A stretch of DNA of 64,000 nucleotides from Streptomyces varsoviensis (GTDB lineage Bacteria > Actinomycetota > Actinomycetes > Streptomycetales > Streptomycetaceae). Shown here in pieces: positions 33,870 through 42,874 of the stretch (positions within the stretch are counted from its first letter, which is position 1; every line of letters begins with the position of its first letter). The stretch is from positions 46,616-110,615 of the forward strand of contig NZ_JOBF01000023.1 in the NCBI RefSeq assembly GCF_000718635.1. Direction: 5' to 3'. The position numbers were made by a program, and so were the translations under genes. The notes under the pieces were generated by a model. It ran no database searches, had not been told where the DNA came from, and saw nothing but the letters and a program-made list of their open reading frames with translations.

Positions 33870-35204
33870 TCAGCGGCGGACGACCCGCACCCGATAGCTC
33901 CCGCCCTTGTTCTTGCCCTCGCTTCCGCCCTCCGCCGGGACCTCGATCCGGATTCCGTGGCGCCGGTCGGTGAACGCCTGGCCGGGCGTGAAGGCCGCGT
34001 CCGACAGCTCCGCGTCGACATTGGGATGGCGGCTGCACCCGCCGCTGTGCGGCGTGGAGTCGACGACCGTGACGGGCCCGCCGCCCGTGTCGACCGAGGT
34101 GTCCACCCAGGAGAGAAGCACCCCCGGCCGGCACACCGACTCGTCGTTGCCCTCGCGGCGGCGCACCTCCACCGCGTACCCGCTGTGGCGGTTCACCGGC
34201 ACGAACACCATCCGCACGCCGCCGCTGGGCGCGTGCGCGTTCAGCGGAGTGAGCCGCTCGGTGCGCGCGCCGGGCCCGGTGACGCAGCGGACCTGCCGCC
34301 GGGCGAGCCAGCCGAGCTTCCACTTGTGCCAGGCCATGACGTCGTTGCCCGGTCCCCAGTCCTCCGACATCAGGTCCCAGTGCCCGGCCAGGCTGCCGCC
34401 CCCGGCGTCCGTATAGAGGTCGGGGAGGCCGAAGACATGGCCGTTCTCGTGGCTCAGGACGCGGAAGGCGCTCGGGCCGGTCTGCCGCCCGTAGATGAAG
34501 GAGACATTGGCGAGCGGCACGCCGCCGGCGCTGGGCGCGTCCGGGTTGCCGCTGAAGGTGACGGACAGCACGGTGTCGGTCGCCGGCGGCCCGGCGTTCG
34601 GCGTGACCAGGACGTTCACCAGGTCGTACGGGCGGAAGTCCACGGCCGGGCGGGCCGCGGCGGCGGCGCGGGCGAGGTCGCGCAGCAGCCGCCGGTACCC
34701 CGGCTCGAAGGTGGAGCCGCGCTCGATGCCGTACGAGCGGAACGGGCGCGGCATCCGCAGCCAGCGCTTCAGGGGCAGCGCGGGGCGGTAGTCGAGCCGC
34801 CCGTACGAGGCGGCCTCGAACCACTGCCGCACCCGCGGGAAGAACTCCGCGTACCGCTGCCGCGCCGTGCCGCGCCCCGGGGCGTCCGGGAAGTCGATCG
34901 CGAGGGTGAGCGCCCGGACCGTGCCCGTGCCGCGCACATAGCCGGGGGCGGTGGGCAGCCCCTCGGACATCTGCGTCCCGGCGCCCGGGGCCGGCGCGCA
35001 CGCCCCGCCCCCGGACGGCCCGTCGGCGCGGGGCCGGGGGTCGGTCCCCAGCCGCCGTCCCGCGGCGGGCCCGCCCGGCGCGGCGGTGGCCGGGTCCGTG
35101 GGGGAGGAGCCCGCGGCGGTCACGGCGACGGCGGCCAGGAGCGCGGTCGCGGCGAGGGCGCTGCCGCGGCGCGGCGTGCGTATCGGGGGGCGGCTGGGGT
35201 CCAT
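33870..35204 (-). CDS. Secreted M6-family metalloprotease (copy 1)
   Basis: A 444-aa secreted protease. The N-terminus has Arg residues, then a hydrophobic segment (SALAATALLAAVAVTAAGS), a signal peptide. The M6 zinc motif is H252-ENG-H256 in SHENGHVFGLPDLY, followed by GHWDLMSEDWGPGN. M6 proteases (immune inhibitor A family) are extracellular zinc endopeptidases. A paralogue lies immediately upstream with the same domain order. A terminal KNKGGSYRVRVVRR strand follows the catalytic domain. The two genes probably arose by tandem duplication. Confidence 0.9.
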   Translation of the reverse strand: MDPSRPPIRTPRRGSALAATALLAAVAVTAAGSSPTDPATAAPGGPAAGRRLGTDPRPRADGPSGGGACAPAPGAGTQMSEGLPTAPGYVRGTGTVRALTLAIDFPDAPGRGTARQRYAEFFPRVRQWFEAASYGRLDYRPALPLKRWLRMPRPFRSYGIERGSTFEPGYRRLLRDLARAAAAARPAVDFRPYDLVNVLVTPNAGPPATDTVLSVTFSGNPDAPSAGGVPLANVSFIYGRQTGPSAFRVLSHENGHVFGLPDLYTDAGGGSLAGHWDLMSEDWGPGNDVMAWHKWKLGWLARRQVRCVTGPGARTERLTPLNAHAPSGGVRMVFVPVNRHSGYAVEVRRREGNDESVCRPGVLLSWVDTSVDTGGGPVTVVDSTPHSGGCSRHPNVDAELSDAAFTPGQAFTDRRHGIRIEVPAEGGSEGKNKGGSYRVRVVRR

Positions 35205-35346
35205 GACGGTTCCCTTCCGGTCCGAGGGGAGGCGGGGGCCTGGGGGCGGGGAGCGCCCGGCGTACGGAGGCGCGTGGGGGAGTGGAGGCGCGCGGGCCCG
35301 GCGGACGGTGCGGGCGGCAGGGGCGCGGCCCGCACCCCCCGCCCGC

Positions 35347-36906
35347 TCAGCGCTTCGCGGTGACGCGTACGCGCCAGCGGCCTGCGTCGTCCTGGCCGAG
35401 GACCTCGACGGTGACGCCGTCGGCGGCGAACGTCTGGCCCGCCCGGTAGGTGGCGTCGCTCAGCGCCGGGTTCACGTTCCGTTCCCCGGCGGCGCACCCC
35501 GCGCTGCCGGGCGTGGCGTCCGAGACGCGGACCGGGCCGGTGCCGGTGGCCGCGGCGGCGTCGACCGTGGCGACGAGCACTCCGGGGCGGCAGACGGCCG
35601 GGTCGAGGGGGCCGCGGTCGCGAGCCTCGACGGTGATGGCGCGGGTGGCGGAGAGCGGGACGACGACGAGCTTGGTGCCGTCGGCGGACGTGGTGGGGGT
35701 CAGCGTGTGGGTGCTGGTACCGGTGCTGGTGCTCGTACGGGTGTCGGTGTGGGTGTTCGTACCGGCGTCGTCGCGGGTGCTCGTACGGGCGTCGGTGCCG
35801 GTGCCGGGGTTCGTACGGGCGCCGGCACCGGGTCCCGTGGCCGGCCCGGCGTCGGCGGCGACCGGCGGCACGCAGTGCACCTGTCCGGCGCGCAGCCACC
35901 CCAGCTTCCACTTGTGCCAGGCCAGGAAGTCGTTGGCCGGCCCCCAGTCCTCGTCCATGGGGTCCCAGTGGCCGACGGGCGAGGGCCGCCGGTTCCCGCC
36001 CGTGTAGTACAGGTCCGGGAGGCCGAAGGAGTGCGCGACCTCGTGGTCGAGGACCCGGAAGGCGCTGTCGCCGGTCTGCCGGCTCCAGATGAAGGAGGCG
36101 TTGGTGAAGGGGACGCCGTCGTCGGTGTCGAGCCCCAGCGGGCCGCCGCCGAAGGTGACGGACAGCACGGTCTCGGTGGCGGGCGGCCCGGCGTCCGGGG
36201 CGGCCAGCACGTTGATCACGTCGTACCGGCGGAAGTCGATGTCGCGGTCGACGGCGGCGAGTATCTCCTTGGACAGCGCGTGGTAGCCGCTGCCGGACGC
36301 GGGGTCGAAGGGCGTGCCGCGACCGATGCCGTACGCGGCGAACGGCTTGGACATCCGTATCCAGCGGGCGTACGCCGTGGGGCGGTAGTCCAGCCGCCCG
36401 TACGACGCCGCCCGGAAGTAGTCGGCGGCCCGCGGGAAGAACTCCCCGTAGCGCTCGCCCACGCTGCCGGCGGCGGGCGCGTCGGGGAAGTCGATGAAGA
36501 GGGTGATGGCGCGCACCGTCCCGCTGGACCTCGCGTACCCGGGCGGTGTGCGCGCGACCTCGGAGACGTGGTCCCGTATCCCGGTGAGCGCGCACGGGCC
36601 GTACGGGCGGCCGGGACCGTTCGGGCGGTCGGAGCCGTAGGGGCGGTCAGGACCGTACGGGCGGTCAGGGCCGTACGGGCGTCCGGGGCCGTGGCGGTGG
36701 CCGGGGCCGTACGGGCGGAGGGCGGCGTACGCGTGGCCGGGGGAGTACGGGCGGGCGGCCGAGGCCGTGGGGGCCGCCGCCGGCGGGGCCGGGCGGTCGG
36801 CGGCCCGGCGTGCGGCGGGCGCGGGCGCGGTGAGGGGCAGGGCGAGCGGGAGGGCGAGCGCGGTCGTCACCGTCGTGGCCACGAGCGCGGTGGCTATGTG
36901 GGACAT
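35347..36906 (-). CDS. Secreted M6-family metalloprotease (copy 2)
   Basis: A paralogue of the downstream gene, 519 aa from ATG 36906 (GAGGTGA 8 nt upstream is better than for GTG 36915). A signal peptide covers about residues 1-30. A low-complexity RPYGPD repeat region (about 50-105), encoded by a CGTACGGGC array, precedes the catalytic domain. The zinc motif is HEVAHSFGLPDLYY, a clean HExxH unlike HENGH in the sister copy. A second Thr/Ser-rich repeat (THTDTRTSTSTGTS) splits the C-terminal part. The pair probably share substrates in the medium. Confidence 0.9.
   Translation of the reverse strand: MSHIATALVATTVTTALALPLALPLTAPAPAARRAADRPAPPAAAPTASAARPYSPGHAYAALRPYGPGHRHGPGRPYGPDRPYGPDRPYGSDRPNGPGRPYGPCALTGIRDHVSEVARTPPGYARSSGTVRAITLFIDFPDAPAAGSVGERYGEFFPRAADYFRAASYGRLDYRPTAYARWIRMSKPFAAYGIGRGTPFDPASGSGYHALSKEILAAVDRDIDFRRYDVINVLAAPDAGPPATETVLSVTFGGGPLGLDTDDGVPFTNASFIWSRQTGDSAFRVLDHEVAHSFGLPDLYYTGGNRRPSPVGHWDPMDEDWGPANDFLAWHKWKLGWLRAGQVHCVPPVAADAGPATGPGAGARTNPGTGTDARTSTRDDAGTNTHTDTRTSTSTGTSTHTLTPTTSADGTKLVVVPLSATRAITVEARDRGPLDPAVCRPGVLVATVDAAAATGTGPVRVSDATPGSAGCAAGERNVNPALSDATYRAGQTFAADGVTVEVLGQDDAGRWRVRVTAKR
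36598..36730. repeat. CGTACGGGCGG array encoding the RPYGPD linker of the M6 protease
   Basis: Units of about 15-18 bp with core CCGTACGGGCGG recur and are read on the minus strand as GPDRPYG. They encode an extended linker after the signal peptide. The core is the same as in the arrays at 343, 19885 and 39859. Confidence 0.75.
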
Positions 36907-37317
36907 GCCGATCACCTCGGTCCAGCGGAGCGGACGCCCGAGCGCGGACGCCCTCTGTGTTCACCCTGTTCCGGAGCGTGTCCGGGCGCTCTCTCGGTTA
37001 CGGCGGACGGGTGACGGGTGGCCGGTGCGCGCACCAGGGGCGACACGCGGTATTCCGGGGCCGGACGCGGCGCGTGATGCCCGATTTGCCGGACGTGTCG
37101 CAGGTCACAGCCGCCCGGTGAAATATCCGGGGAGCCGTTCCCCGTTTACAGGTACGTCTCGCACAAGCGGGGAGTCAGTCCCCGGTTGCGAGGGGCAAAG
37201 TTACGGATACGTACGGAAATCCCCGTACCCACCGGCCCGGACCGGGTCCGCGGGCCAACCCGCGGATCGACGGCGGGGGCCCGCAGTGAGATCAACTGAA
37301 GTGAGAGGAGTGCACCG
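36907..37317. other. Intergenic region between M6 protease and TetR gene
   Basis: About 410 bp with no supported gene. It contains short inverted repeats such as CGGGGAGTCAGTCCCCG (about 37168-37184) and a nearby CCGGGGAGCC/TTCCCCG pair. These could be a terminator or operator elements. No recognisable promoter consensus was found. Confidence 0.4.
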
Positions 37318-37974
37318 ATGGCAGCCACCGCCGCCGTCCCCGCCGCGAAGCCCGCGCACCACCGGCTCCGCGCCGACGCCCTGCGCAATCGCGAGCGGAT
37401 CGTCGCGGCGGCCCGCGAGATGCTCGTCGAATACGGGGTCGATGTCCCCCTCGATGAAATCGCTCGACGGGCCGGGGTCGGCAATGCCACTCTGTACCGG
37501 CACTTCGCGGACCGGTGCGAACTGGTCCACCACGTCAGCCTGTCGGTCATGTCCCGCATCGCGGAACAGGCCGAGCGCGCACGAGCTGAGGAGCCCGATG
37601 CTTTCCTGGCGCTGAGGCGCTTCGTCCACGCCGCGGCGGACGAGCGCATCGGAGCCCTGTGTCCCCTGCTCGCCGAGAGCGTCGCGCGCAGGCACCCCGA
37701 TCTCGCCGAGGCGCGCGACCGCCTGGAGGCGACGACCGAGGAGCTGATGGCGGCGGCCCGCGACGAGGGTCTGCTCCGCTCCGACATCGCCGCGGGCGAT
37801 CTGATGGTGGCCCTCACGCAGCTCACGCGTCCGCTGCCCGGCAGCGGCTGTGCGAACTTCGACCAATTCGTCCACCGGCACCTCCAACTGTTCCTGGACG
37901 GCCTGATGACTCCGGCCCGTTCCGAGCTCAGCGGTGCCGCCGTGACCCTGGAGGACCTGCGCCGCACGCCGTGA
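37318..37974 (+). CDS. TetR-family regulator
   Basis: A 218-aa regulator. The helix-turn-helix spans RERIVAAAREMLVEYGVDV and IARRAGVGNATLYRHFADR, followed by a helical ligand domain with VARRHPDLAEARDRLEAT. ATG 37318 has AGAGGAG upstream. It lies 238 bp before a 14-helix MFS pump on the same strand. A palindrome (ACGTTGTAACGT) lies in that gap, making this a classical drug-pump repressor candidate. Confidence 0.9.
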   Translation: MAATAAVPAAKPAHHRLRADALRNRERIVAAAREMLVEYGVDVPLDEIARRAGVGNATLYRHFADRCELVHHVSLSVMSRIAEQAERARAEEPDAFLALRRFVHAAADERIGALCPLLAESVARRHPDLAEARDRLEATTEELMAAARDEGLLRSDIAAGDLMVALTQLTRPLPGSGCANFDQFVHRHLQLFLDGLMTPARSELSGAAVTLEDLRRTP

Positions 37975-38129
37975 TCCGGCTTCCGCCTCCTGTCCGACCG
38001 ATCCGTCCCGACCCCGTTGTCAGACCCCTGCGCAACAATCGACATCCATAGCGTTCAGTCTTCAGGCTTCAGCCCTTCAAGGTCCCGACGTGCGTCGCAC
38101 GTCCTGTCTCGTTTCCTGTCCGGCGTCCG

Positions 38130-38141
38130 ACGTTGTAACGT
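38130..38141. promoter_or_regulatory. Candidate TetR operator before the MFS pump
   Basis: ACGTTGTAACGT has 5-bp arms around a 2-bp spacer, with near-symmetric CCG/CCGG flanks. It lies 72 bp upstream of the MFS start. Confidence 0.5.
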
Positions 38142-38212
38142 CCGGCCCCCGGCGCGCGTCGTGTCCTGTGTCCCGTTTTTTCCACCCTCCGCACCGCTAG
38201 GCGGCTACACCC

Positions 38213-39730
38213 ATGCCAGATTCCGTCCGTCAACTCGATCCCCGGCGCTGGAAAGCGCTCATATTCATCGCGCTGGCCCAGCTCATGGTGGTCCTCGACG
38301 CCACCATCGTGAACATCGCGCTGCCCTCCGCCCAGGCCGACCTCGGCATCTCGGACGGCAACCGGCAGTGGGTCATCACCGCCTACGCCCTCGCCTTCGG
38401 CGGTCTGCTGCTCTTCGGCGGCCGCGTCGCCGACCTGTGGGGCCGCAAGCGGGCCTTCCTGATCGGCCTCGTCGGCTTCGCCGTCGCCTCCGCCCTCGGC
38501 GGCATCGCCAACAACACCGGAATGCTGCTCGGCGCCCGCGCGCTCCAGGGCATCTTCGGCGCCCTGCTCGCGCCCGCCGCGCTCTCCCTGCTCGCGGTGC
38601 TGTTCACGGAGGCCAAGGAGCGCGCGAAGGCGTTCGGCATCTTCGGCGCCATCGCCGGTGGCGGCGCGGCCATCGGCCTCTTCCTCGGCGGCGTGCTCAC
38701 CGAGTACCTGAACTGGCGCTGGACGTTCTTCGTGAACATCCCGTTCGCCGCCGTCGCCGCGGCCGGCGCGGTCTTCGTCGTCCGTGAGCCCGCGGGCAGC
38801 CGCAACCCGTCCAAGCTCGACATCCCCGGCGTCATCCTGGCCAGCCTCGGTCTGGTCTCGCTGGTCTACGGCTTCACCCGCGCCGAGTCCGACGGCTGGA
38901 GCGCCGGCATCACCATCGGCCTGTTCGTCGGCGCCGTCGTGCTGCTCGCCGCCTTCGCGGCCGTCGAGTCGCGCGTGAAGAGCCCGCTGCTGCCGCTGCG
39001 GGTCGTGCTCGACCGCAACCGCGGCGGTGTCTACCTCGCGCTCGGTCTCGCCGTCATCGGCATGTTCGGCCTGTTCCTCTTCCTGACCTACTACATGCAG
39101 GTCGTCAAGGGCTACACCCCGGTCACCACCGGCCTGGCCTTCCTCCCGATGGTCGCGGGCATGACCATTGGCTCGACGCAGATCGGCGCCCGGCTGATGA
39201 CCCGCGTCCCGGCGCGGCTGCTGATGGGCCCGGGCTTCCTGGTCGCCGCCATCGGCCTGCTGATCCTGACCCAGCTCAGCGCGGGCAGCTCCTACTCGGG
39301 GCTGATCCTGCCCGGCCTGGCCCTGATGGGCCTCGGCATGGGCACGGCCTTCATGCCGGCCATGAGCCTGGCCACGCACGGCGTCCAGCCGCGCGACGCC
39401 GGTGTCGCCTCCGCGATGGTCAACACCTCGCAGCAGGTCGGCGGCGCGATCGGCACCGCGCTCCTGAACACCGTGGCGGCCAGCGCCACCACCGCGTACG
39501 CGACGTCGCACGTGGCCTCCGCCACGACGCCCGCGGCCCAGCAGGCGCTCAAGCTCAACGCCTTGATGCACGGCACCTCCACCGCCATCTGGTGGGCCTT
39601 CGGCATCCTCCTGGTCTCCTCGGCGATCGCCTTCCTGTTCGTCAACGCCGGTCGCCAGGGCGGCGCCCAGTCCGGCTCCGGCGAGGGCGAGGCCGCGCTG
39701 GAGGACGCCATCCCGGTGATGGTGCACTGA
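38213..39730 (+). CDS. EmrB/QacA-type MFS efflux pump (14 TM)
   Basis: A proton-driven multidrug exporter of 505 aa. The DHA2 family signs are LDATIVNIALPSAQADLGIS (motif D1 region), FGGRVADLWGRKRAF (motif A), and motif C-like GGGAAIGLFLGGVLTEYLNW with WRWTFFVNIPF. About 14 hydrophobic helices are visible. It follows a TetR regulator with a candidate operator between them, and ends at a strong rho-independent hairpin. The substrate is unknown. Confidence 0.93.
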   Translation: MPDSVRQLDPRRWKALIFIALAQLMVVLDATIVNIALPSAQADLGISDGNRQWVITAYALAFGGLLLFGGRVADLWGRKRAFLIGLVGFAVASALGGIANNTGMLLGARALQGIFGALLAPAALSLLAVLFTEAKERAKAFGIFGAIAGGGAAIGLFLGGVLTEYLNWRWTFFVNIPFAAVAAAGAVFVVREPAGSRNPSKLDIPGVILASLGLVSLVYGFTRAESDGWSAGITIGLFVGAVVLLAAFAAVESRVKSPLLPLRVVLDRNRGGVYLALGLAVIGMFGLFLFLTYYMQVVKGYTPVTTGLAFLPMVAGMTIGSTQIGARLMTRVPARLLMGPGFLVAAIGLLILTQLSAGSSYSGLILPGLALMGLGMGTAFMPAMSLATHGVQPRDAGVASAMVNTSQQVGGAIGTALLNTVAASATTAYATSHVASATTPAAQQALKLNALMHGTSTAIWWAFGILLVSSAIAFLFVNAGRQGGAQSGSGEGEAALEDAIPVMVH

Positions 39731-39771
39731 CCGCACCGGTACGGGGGCGAAGCACGCTCGTACACACGTGA

Positions 39772-39799
39772 AAGGCCCCTGCTGCCCAGCAGGGGCCTT
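39772..39799 (+). terminator. Terminator after the MFS pump
   Basis: AAGGCCCCTGCTG pairs perfectly with CAGCAGGGGCCTT around a 2-base loop. It lies 42 bp after the stop codon. Confidence 0.88.
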
Positions 39800-39858
39800 C
39801 CGCGTGAGCGGGCACGGCGCGCGGCTCCGGCGCGTACGACCCGGACCCGCCGTCACGT

Positions 39859-40051
39859 ACGTACGCCCGGGGTACGGGCGCGTGGCGGTGCCGTTCCGCA
39901 CGTACGCCCGGGGTGCGGCGCACGGCGGTGTTACGGACGTACGCCGGGGGTACGGGCGCGTGGCGGTGCCGTTACGGACGTACGCCGAGGGTGCGGCGTA
40001 CAGCGGCGTTCCGGACGTACGCCGGGGTACGGGCGTACGGCGGCGTTACGG
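39859..40051. repeat. Intergenic minisatellite, about five 37-41 bp units
   Basis: Each unit begins ACGTACGCC(C/G) and continues with a GGGTACGGGCG or GGGTGCGGCG block and a GGCGGTG/CGTT(A/C)CGG block. Unit length alternates between about 37 and 41 bp. The array is not in a convincing gene and lies between the MFS terminator and the convergent marR end. Confidence 0.8.
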
Positions 40052-40143
40052 GCATGCGGGGGTGTCACGCCCGTACGGACCGCGCCGCGCGGCGGCGGTA
40101 TGCGGCCCCGGTGCCGGGCCCGGGCTCCGGTCACGGCTGCGCG

Positions 40144-40641
40144 CTAGCGCAGCCACGGCAGGTCGGCGCCCTCCGGTTGGAGGCCCTCGGCCATCACCCG
40201 GCAGATCTCGCCGAGCGACCTGGCCTGCTCCGGTGTGAGCCGGTCGAAGATGGCCGCGCGTACCGTCTCCACATGGCCCGGCGCGGACTCCTTGAGGACC
40301 TCGAACCCCTCGTCGGTGAGGACGGCGAGCTGGCCGCGCCGGTCCTCGGGGGAGTTCTCGCGCCGTACCCAGCCCTTCTTCTCCAGCCGGGAGACGGCGT
40401 GCGAGAGACGGGACCGGGTGATCTTGGCGTTCTGGGCGAGATCGGTCATGCGCATCCGGCGCCGCGGCGCGTCGGAGAGCAGGACGAGGAGGCCGTAGTA
40501 GATGTGCGGCATCCCGGCGTCGCGCTGTAGCTGACGGTCGAGGTGGTCTTCGAGGAGGGTCCAGGCGTGGTGGTACGCGCGCCAGATGCTCTGCTCCTCG
40601 TCGTTGAGCCAGCGAGTCTCTGCCGCGGGTGGGTTCGTCAT
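40144..40641 (-). CDS. MarR-family regulator
   Basis: A 165-aa winged-helix regulator. The recognition region is LAQNAKITRSRLSHAVSRLEKKGWVRREN and the wing is DRRGQLAVLTDEGFEVL. ATG 40641 is taken as the start; no strong Shine-Dalgarno is seen. It is divergent from a LigB-type dioxygenase, with a CTTGA/TCAAG palindrome overlapping the promoter. MarR proteins in this position often respond to phenolic substrates of the adjacent enzyme. Confidence 0.92.
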   Translation of the reverse strand: MTNPPAAETRWLNDEEQSIWRAYHHAWTLLEDHLDRQLQRDAGMPHIYYGLLVLLSDAPRRRMRMTDLAQNAKITRSRLSHAVSRLEKKGWVRRENSPEDRRGQLAVLTDEGFEVLKESAPGHVETVRAAIFDRLTPEQARSLGEICRVMAEGLQPEGADLPWLR

Positions 40642-40712
40642 GGCGTCCACTGTTTCATTCGAAGCTGGATTCTTGAAGCTTAAACATTTTCGGGTTAGGG
40701 TGCGCTTACTAG

Positions 40713-40726
40713 CTTGAGAGTTCAAG
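40713..40726. promoter_or_regulatory. Candidate MarR operator
   Basis: CTTGAGAGTTCAAG has perfect 5-bp arms (CTTGA/TCAAG) around GAGT. A related CTTGAAGCTTAA element lies about 40 bp upstream. Both are between marR and the dioxygenase gene. Confidence 0.6.
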
Positions 40727-40749
40727 TACCCGGAATCTTGGAGAGGCAC

Positions 40750-41580
40750 GTGTCCGCCACCGTCCCCGCATCCGAGGCCGCCGCCGCGCTCGCGCCGGCG
40801 ACCGACGGGCGCATGCCCGCCCTCTACCTCTCGCACGGTGCGCCGCCGCTCGCCGACGACGCGCTGTGGCCCGGCCAGCTCGCCGCTTGGTCCGCCGCGC
40901 TGCCCCGGCCCACCGCGATACTGATGATCTCAGCGCACTGGGAGGAAGCGCCGCTCGCCCTCGGCGCCACCGAGACCGTGCCGCTGGTCCACGACTTCTG
41001 GGGCTTCCCCGAGCACTACTACCGGGTGCGCTACGCCGCCCCGGGCGCGCCGGAACTCGCGGAGCGGGTGCGCGCCACGCTCCGCGCGCCGGGCACGCCC
41101 GTACAGGACATCCCCGACCGGGGCCTGGACCACGGCGCGTACGTCCCGCTCGTCGAGATGTACCCGGACGCCGACATCCCCGTGCTCCAGGTCTCCATGC
41201 CCTCCCTCGACCCGCGCCGGCTCATGGAGATCGGCCGGCGGCTCGCGCCGCTGCGCGACGAGGGCGTGCTGATCGTCGGCAGCGGCTTCTTCACCCACAA
41301 CCTCGCCGCGCTGCGGCACGCGGGGCCGACGCCGCCCGGATGGTCGGCGGAGTTCGACGACTGGGGGCGCCGGGCCCTGGCGGCGGGGGACGTGGACGCC
41401 CTCCTGGACTTCGAGCACAAGGCGCCGGCGGGCCACCTGGCGCATCCGCGCACCGAGCACTTCGCCCCGCTGTTCGTCACCCTCGGCGCCGCCGACGCGG
41501 CCGGCGACCTCGACGGGGCGCGCAGCGTCATCGACGGATTCTGGATGGGGCTGGCGAAGCGGTCGCTCCAGTTCGGGTGA
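40750..41580 (+). CDS. LigB-superfamily extradiol dioxygenase (DODA-type)
   Basis: A 276-aa class III extradiol dioxygenase. Metal-ligand and active-site segments are ALYLSHGAPP, LMISAHWEEAPL and RGLDHGAYVPLVEMYPDADI; a late GSGFFTHNL carries another conserved His. These match DOPA/catechol 4,5-dioxygenase-like (YgiD) proteins. GTG 40750 is preferred behind GGAGAGG. It is regulated in all likelihood by the divergent MarR. The true substrate (DOPA, a catechol or another phenol) is unknown. Confidence 0.9.
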   Translation: MSATVPASEAAAALAPATDGRMPALYLSHGAPPLADDALWPGQLAAWSAALPRPTAILMISAHWEEAPLALGATETVPLVHDFWGFPEHYYRVRYAAPGAPELAERVRATLRAPGTPVQDIPDRGLDHGAYVPLVEMYPDADIPVLQVSMPSLDPRRLMEIGRRLAPLRDEGVLIVGSGFFTHNLAALRHAGPTPPGWSAEFDDWGRRALAAGDVDALLDFEHKAPAGHLAHPRTEHFAPLFVTLGAADAAGDLDGARSVIDGFWMGLAKRSLQFG

Positions 41581-41601
41581 GAAGGGCTGCTGCCGAGACC
41601 G

Positions 41602-42672
41602 TCAGTCGTCGTCGGGGTCGATCAGCCGAATGGCGTTCAGGGCCGCCGACAGGGCGCGGGTGTCGCCGTCCTCCGACGCGGCCGCCACGTCCAGCGCGGT
41701 GTCCGCGAACTTGATCACGTGCTCGTCGCCGTGCGCGACCGCCCGTTCGAAGACCTCCTCGGGCGTGAGCGAGGACGCGTCGGGCGCGGGGCGCGGGGTG
41801 TCGGCGGCGTAGATGGCGGTGACCGCCGCCGTCGCGGCCCAGGCCGTCGCGAGCGAGGCGCCCCACAGCTCCTCGGGGAGCGCGGGCAGGGTGCGCAGCA
41901 CGGCGTTCGGCGCGGTGGCGGAGTGCACCAGCATGATCTCTTCGCCGTGCCCGTAGTCGGCGTAGTTGAGGGTGGCGGCCCGTACGAGCGCGGTGAGCTG
42001 CTCGCGGACCGCCTCGGGGTCCTCGGGGACGCGCAGCGAATCGACGGCCGGCAGCCAGCCGGAGGTGGCGGGAAGCTGCGCGTAGCCGGCCAGGACGCCC
42101 ACCTGCTGGTCGGCGACGCGGGGGAGCGCGGCCAGGGCCGCGGCGGGCGACGCGCCGCCCGAGGGGCGCACGGCGACGGGCAGCGTCAGATGCCGGGCGG
42201 CCCAGTAGCCGATGGCGTGCGCCAGCTCCGCGCGGCGCGGGGCGTCCTCGCCCTCCGTCAGCAGGGTGCGTACGGCGTGGCCCACCCGGATCACCGGATG
42301 GGTGGCGGCGCCCGCGATGCCGGGCAGCAGTCGCGGCCACCACTCGGCCAGCACCTCGCGCCAGGGGCGCTCGGCGAGCTGCTCGCCGATGTACGCGCTC
42401 CAGTCGGCGACCCGGCCGATGTCGCCCAGCGCCTCGCGCCAGTCGGCGTCGGTGATGCGGGCCCGCGGGCCGGGCACCTCGTCGAGCTTCGTCTCGTACG
42501 CGTCGAGCCAGCGGTGCACGGCGGCGGACCGGCCGTGCCGCGCCATCGCCTCGACGGCCATCGGGCCGTGGTTGCTCAGATACCCGTTGAACTCCGGGCC
42601 CGAGGCGTGCAGCCGCTCAAGCGCCTCGTCGAGTGTGCCGTTCCCGCGCGTGGTCTCCATGGGCGTCTCCAT
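41602..42672 (-). CDS. Questin-oxidase-like (DUF4243) protein
   Basis: A 356-aa protein of the questin oxidase/AflY family, which in fungi performs Baeyer-Villiger-type anthraquinone ring opening. Family segments are FNGYLSNHGPMAVEAM, ADWSAYIGEQLAERPWREVL, AGAATHPVIRVGHAVRTL and NYADYGHGEEIMLVHSATA, in which the His-rich positions are kept. Bacterial members have mostly unassigned roles. It is convergent with the LigB dioxygenase 21 bp away. Confidence 0.83.
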   Translation of the reverse strand: METPMETTRGNGTLDEALERLHASGPEFNGYLSNHGPMAVEAMARHGRSAAVHRWLDAYETKLDEVPGPRARITDADWREALGDIGRVADWSAYIGEQLAERPWREVLAEWWPRLLPGIAGAATHPVIRVGHAVRTLLTEGEDAPRRAELAHAIGYWAARHLTLPVAVRPSGGASPAAALAALPRVADQQVGVLAGYAQLPATSGWLPAVDSLRVPEDPEAVREQLTALVRAATLNYADYGHGEEIMLVHSATAPNAVLRTLPALPEELWGASLATAWAATAAVTAIYAADTPRPAPDASSLTPEEVFERAVAHGDEHVIKFADTALDVAAASEDGDTRALSAALNAIRLIDPDDD

Positions 42673-42782
42673 GCGCCGAGGCTAGGTCGGCGCCCATCGC
42701 GCCCGTAACGGTCCGCGGCCCTACCGCCGGGCCGTCCGCCGCCCTAGGCCCATGGTCGGACGGAGGCGGCCGCGAGGGATCT

Positions 42783-42822
42783 CCCGGGGGCCGGGGCCGG
42801 GGCCGGGCCGGGGCCGGGGCCG
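42783..42822 (+). repeat. Short GGGGCC repeat with G-quadruplex potential
   Basis: GGGGGCC GGGGCC GGGGCC GGGCC GGGGCC GGGGCC on the plus strand, with five or more G-runs at 2-nt spacing. It lies between the questin-oxidase-like gene and the downstream membrane-protein gene. Confidence 0.65.
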
Positions 42823-42874
42823 AGGCCGGTGCTGGGTGCGGGGGGAGAGGCCGGGGCGGGTCGTCGGCGTGGGC

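Noticed and set aside
39768..40238. Predicted genes inside the 39859-40051 array
   Set aside because: The reading frames are simply translations of the tandem repeat and differ in every frame; no ribosome-binding site or domain supports a gene.
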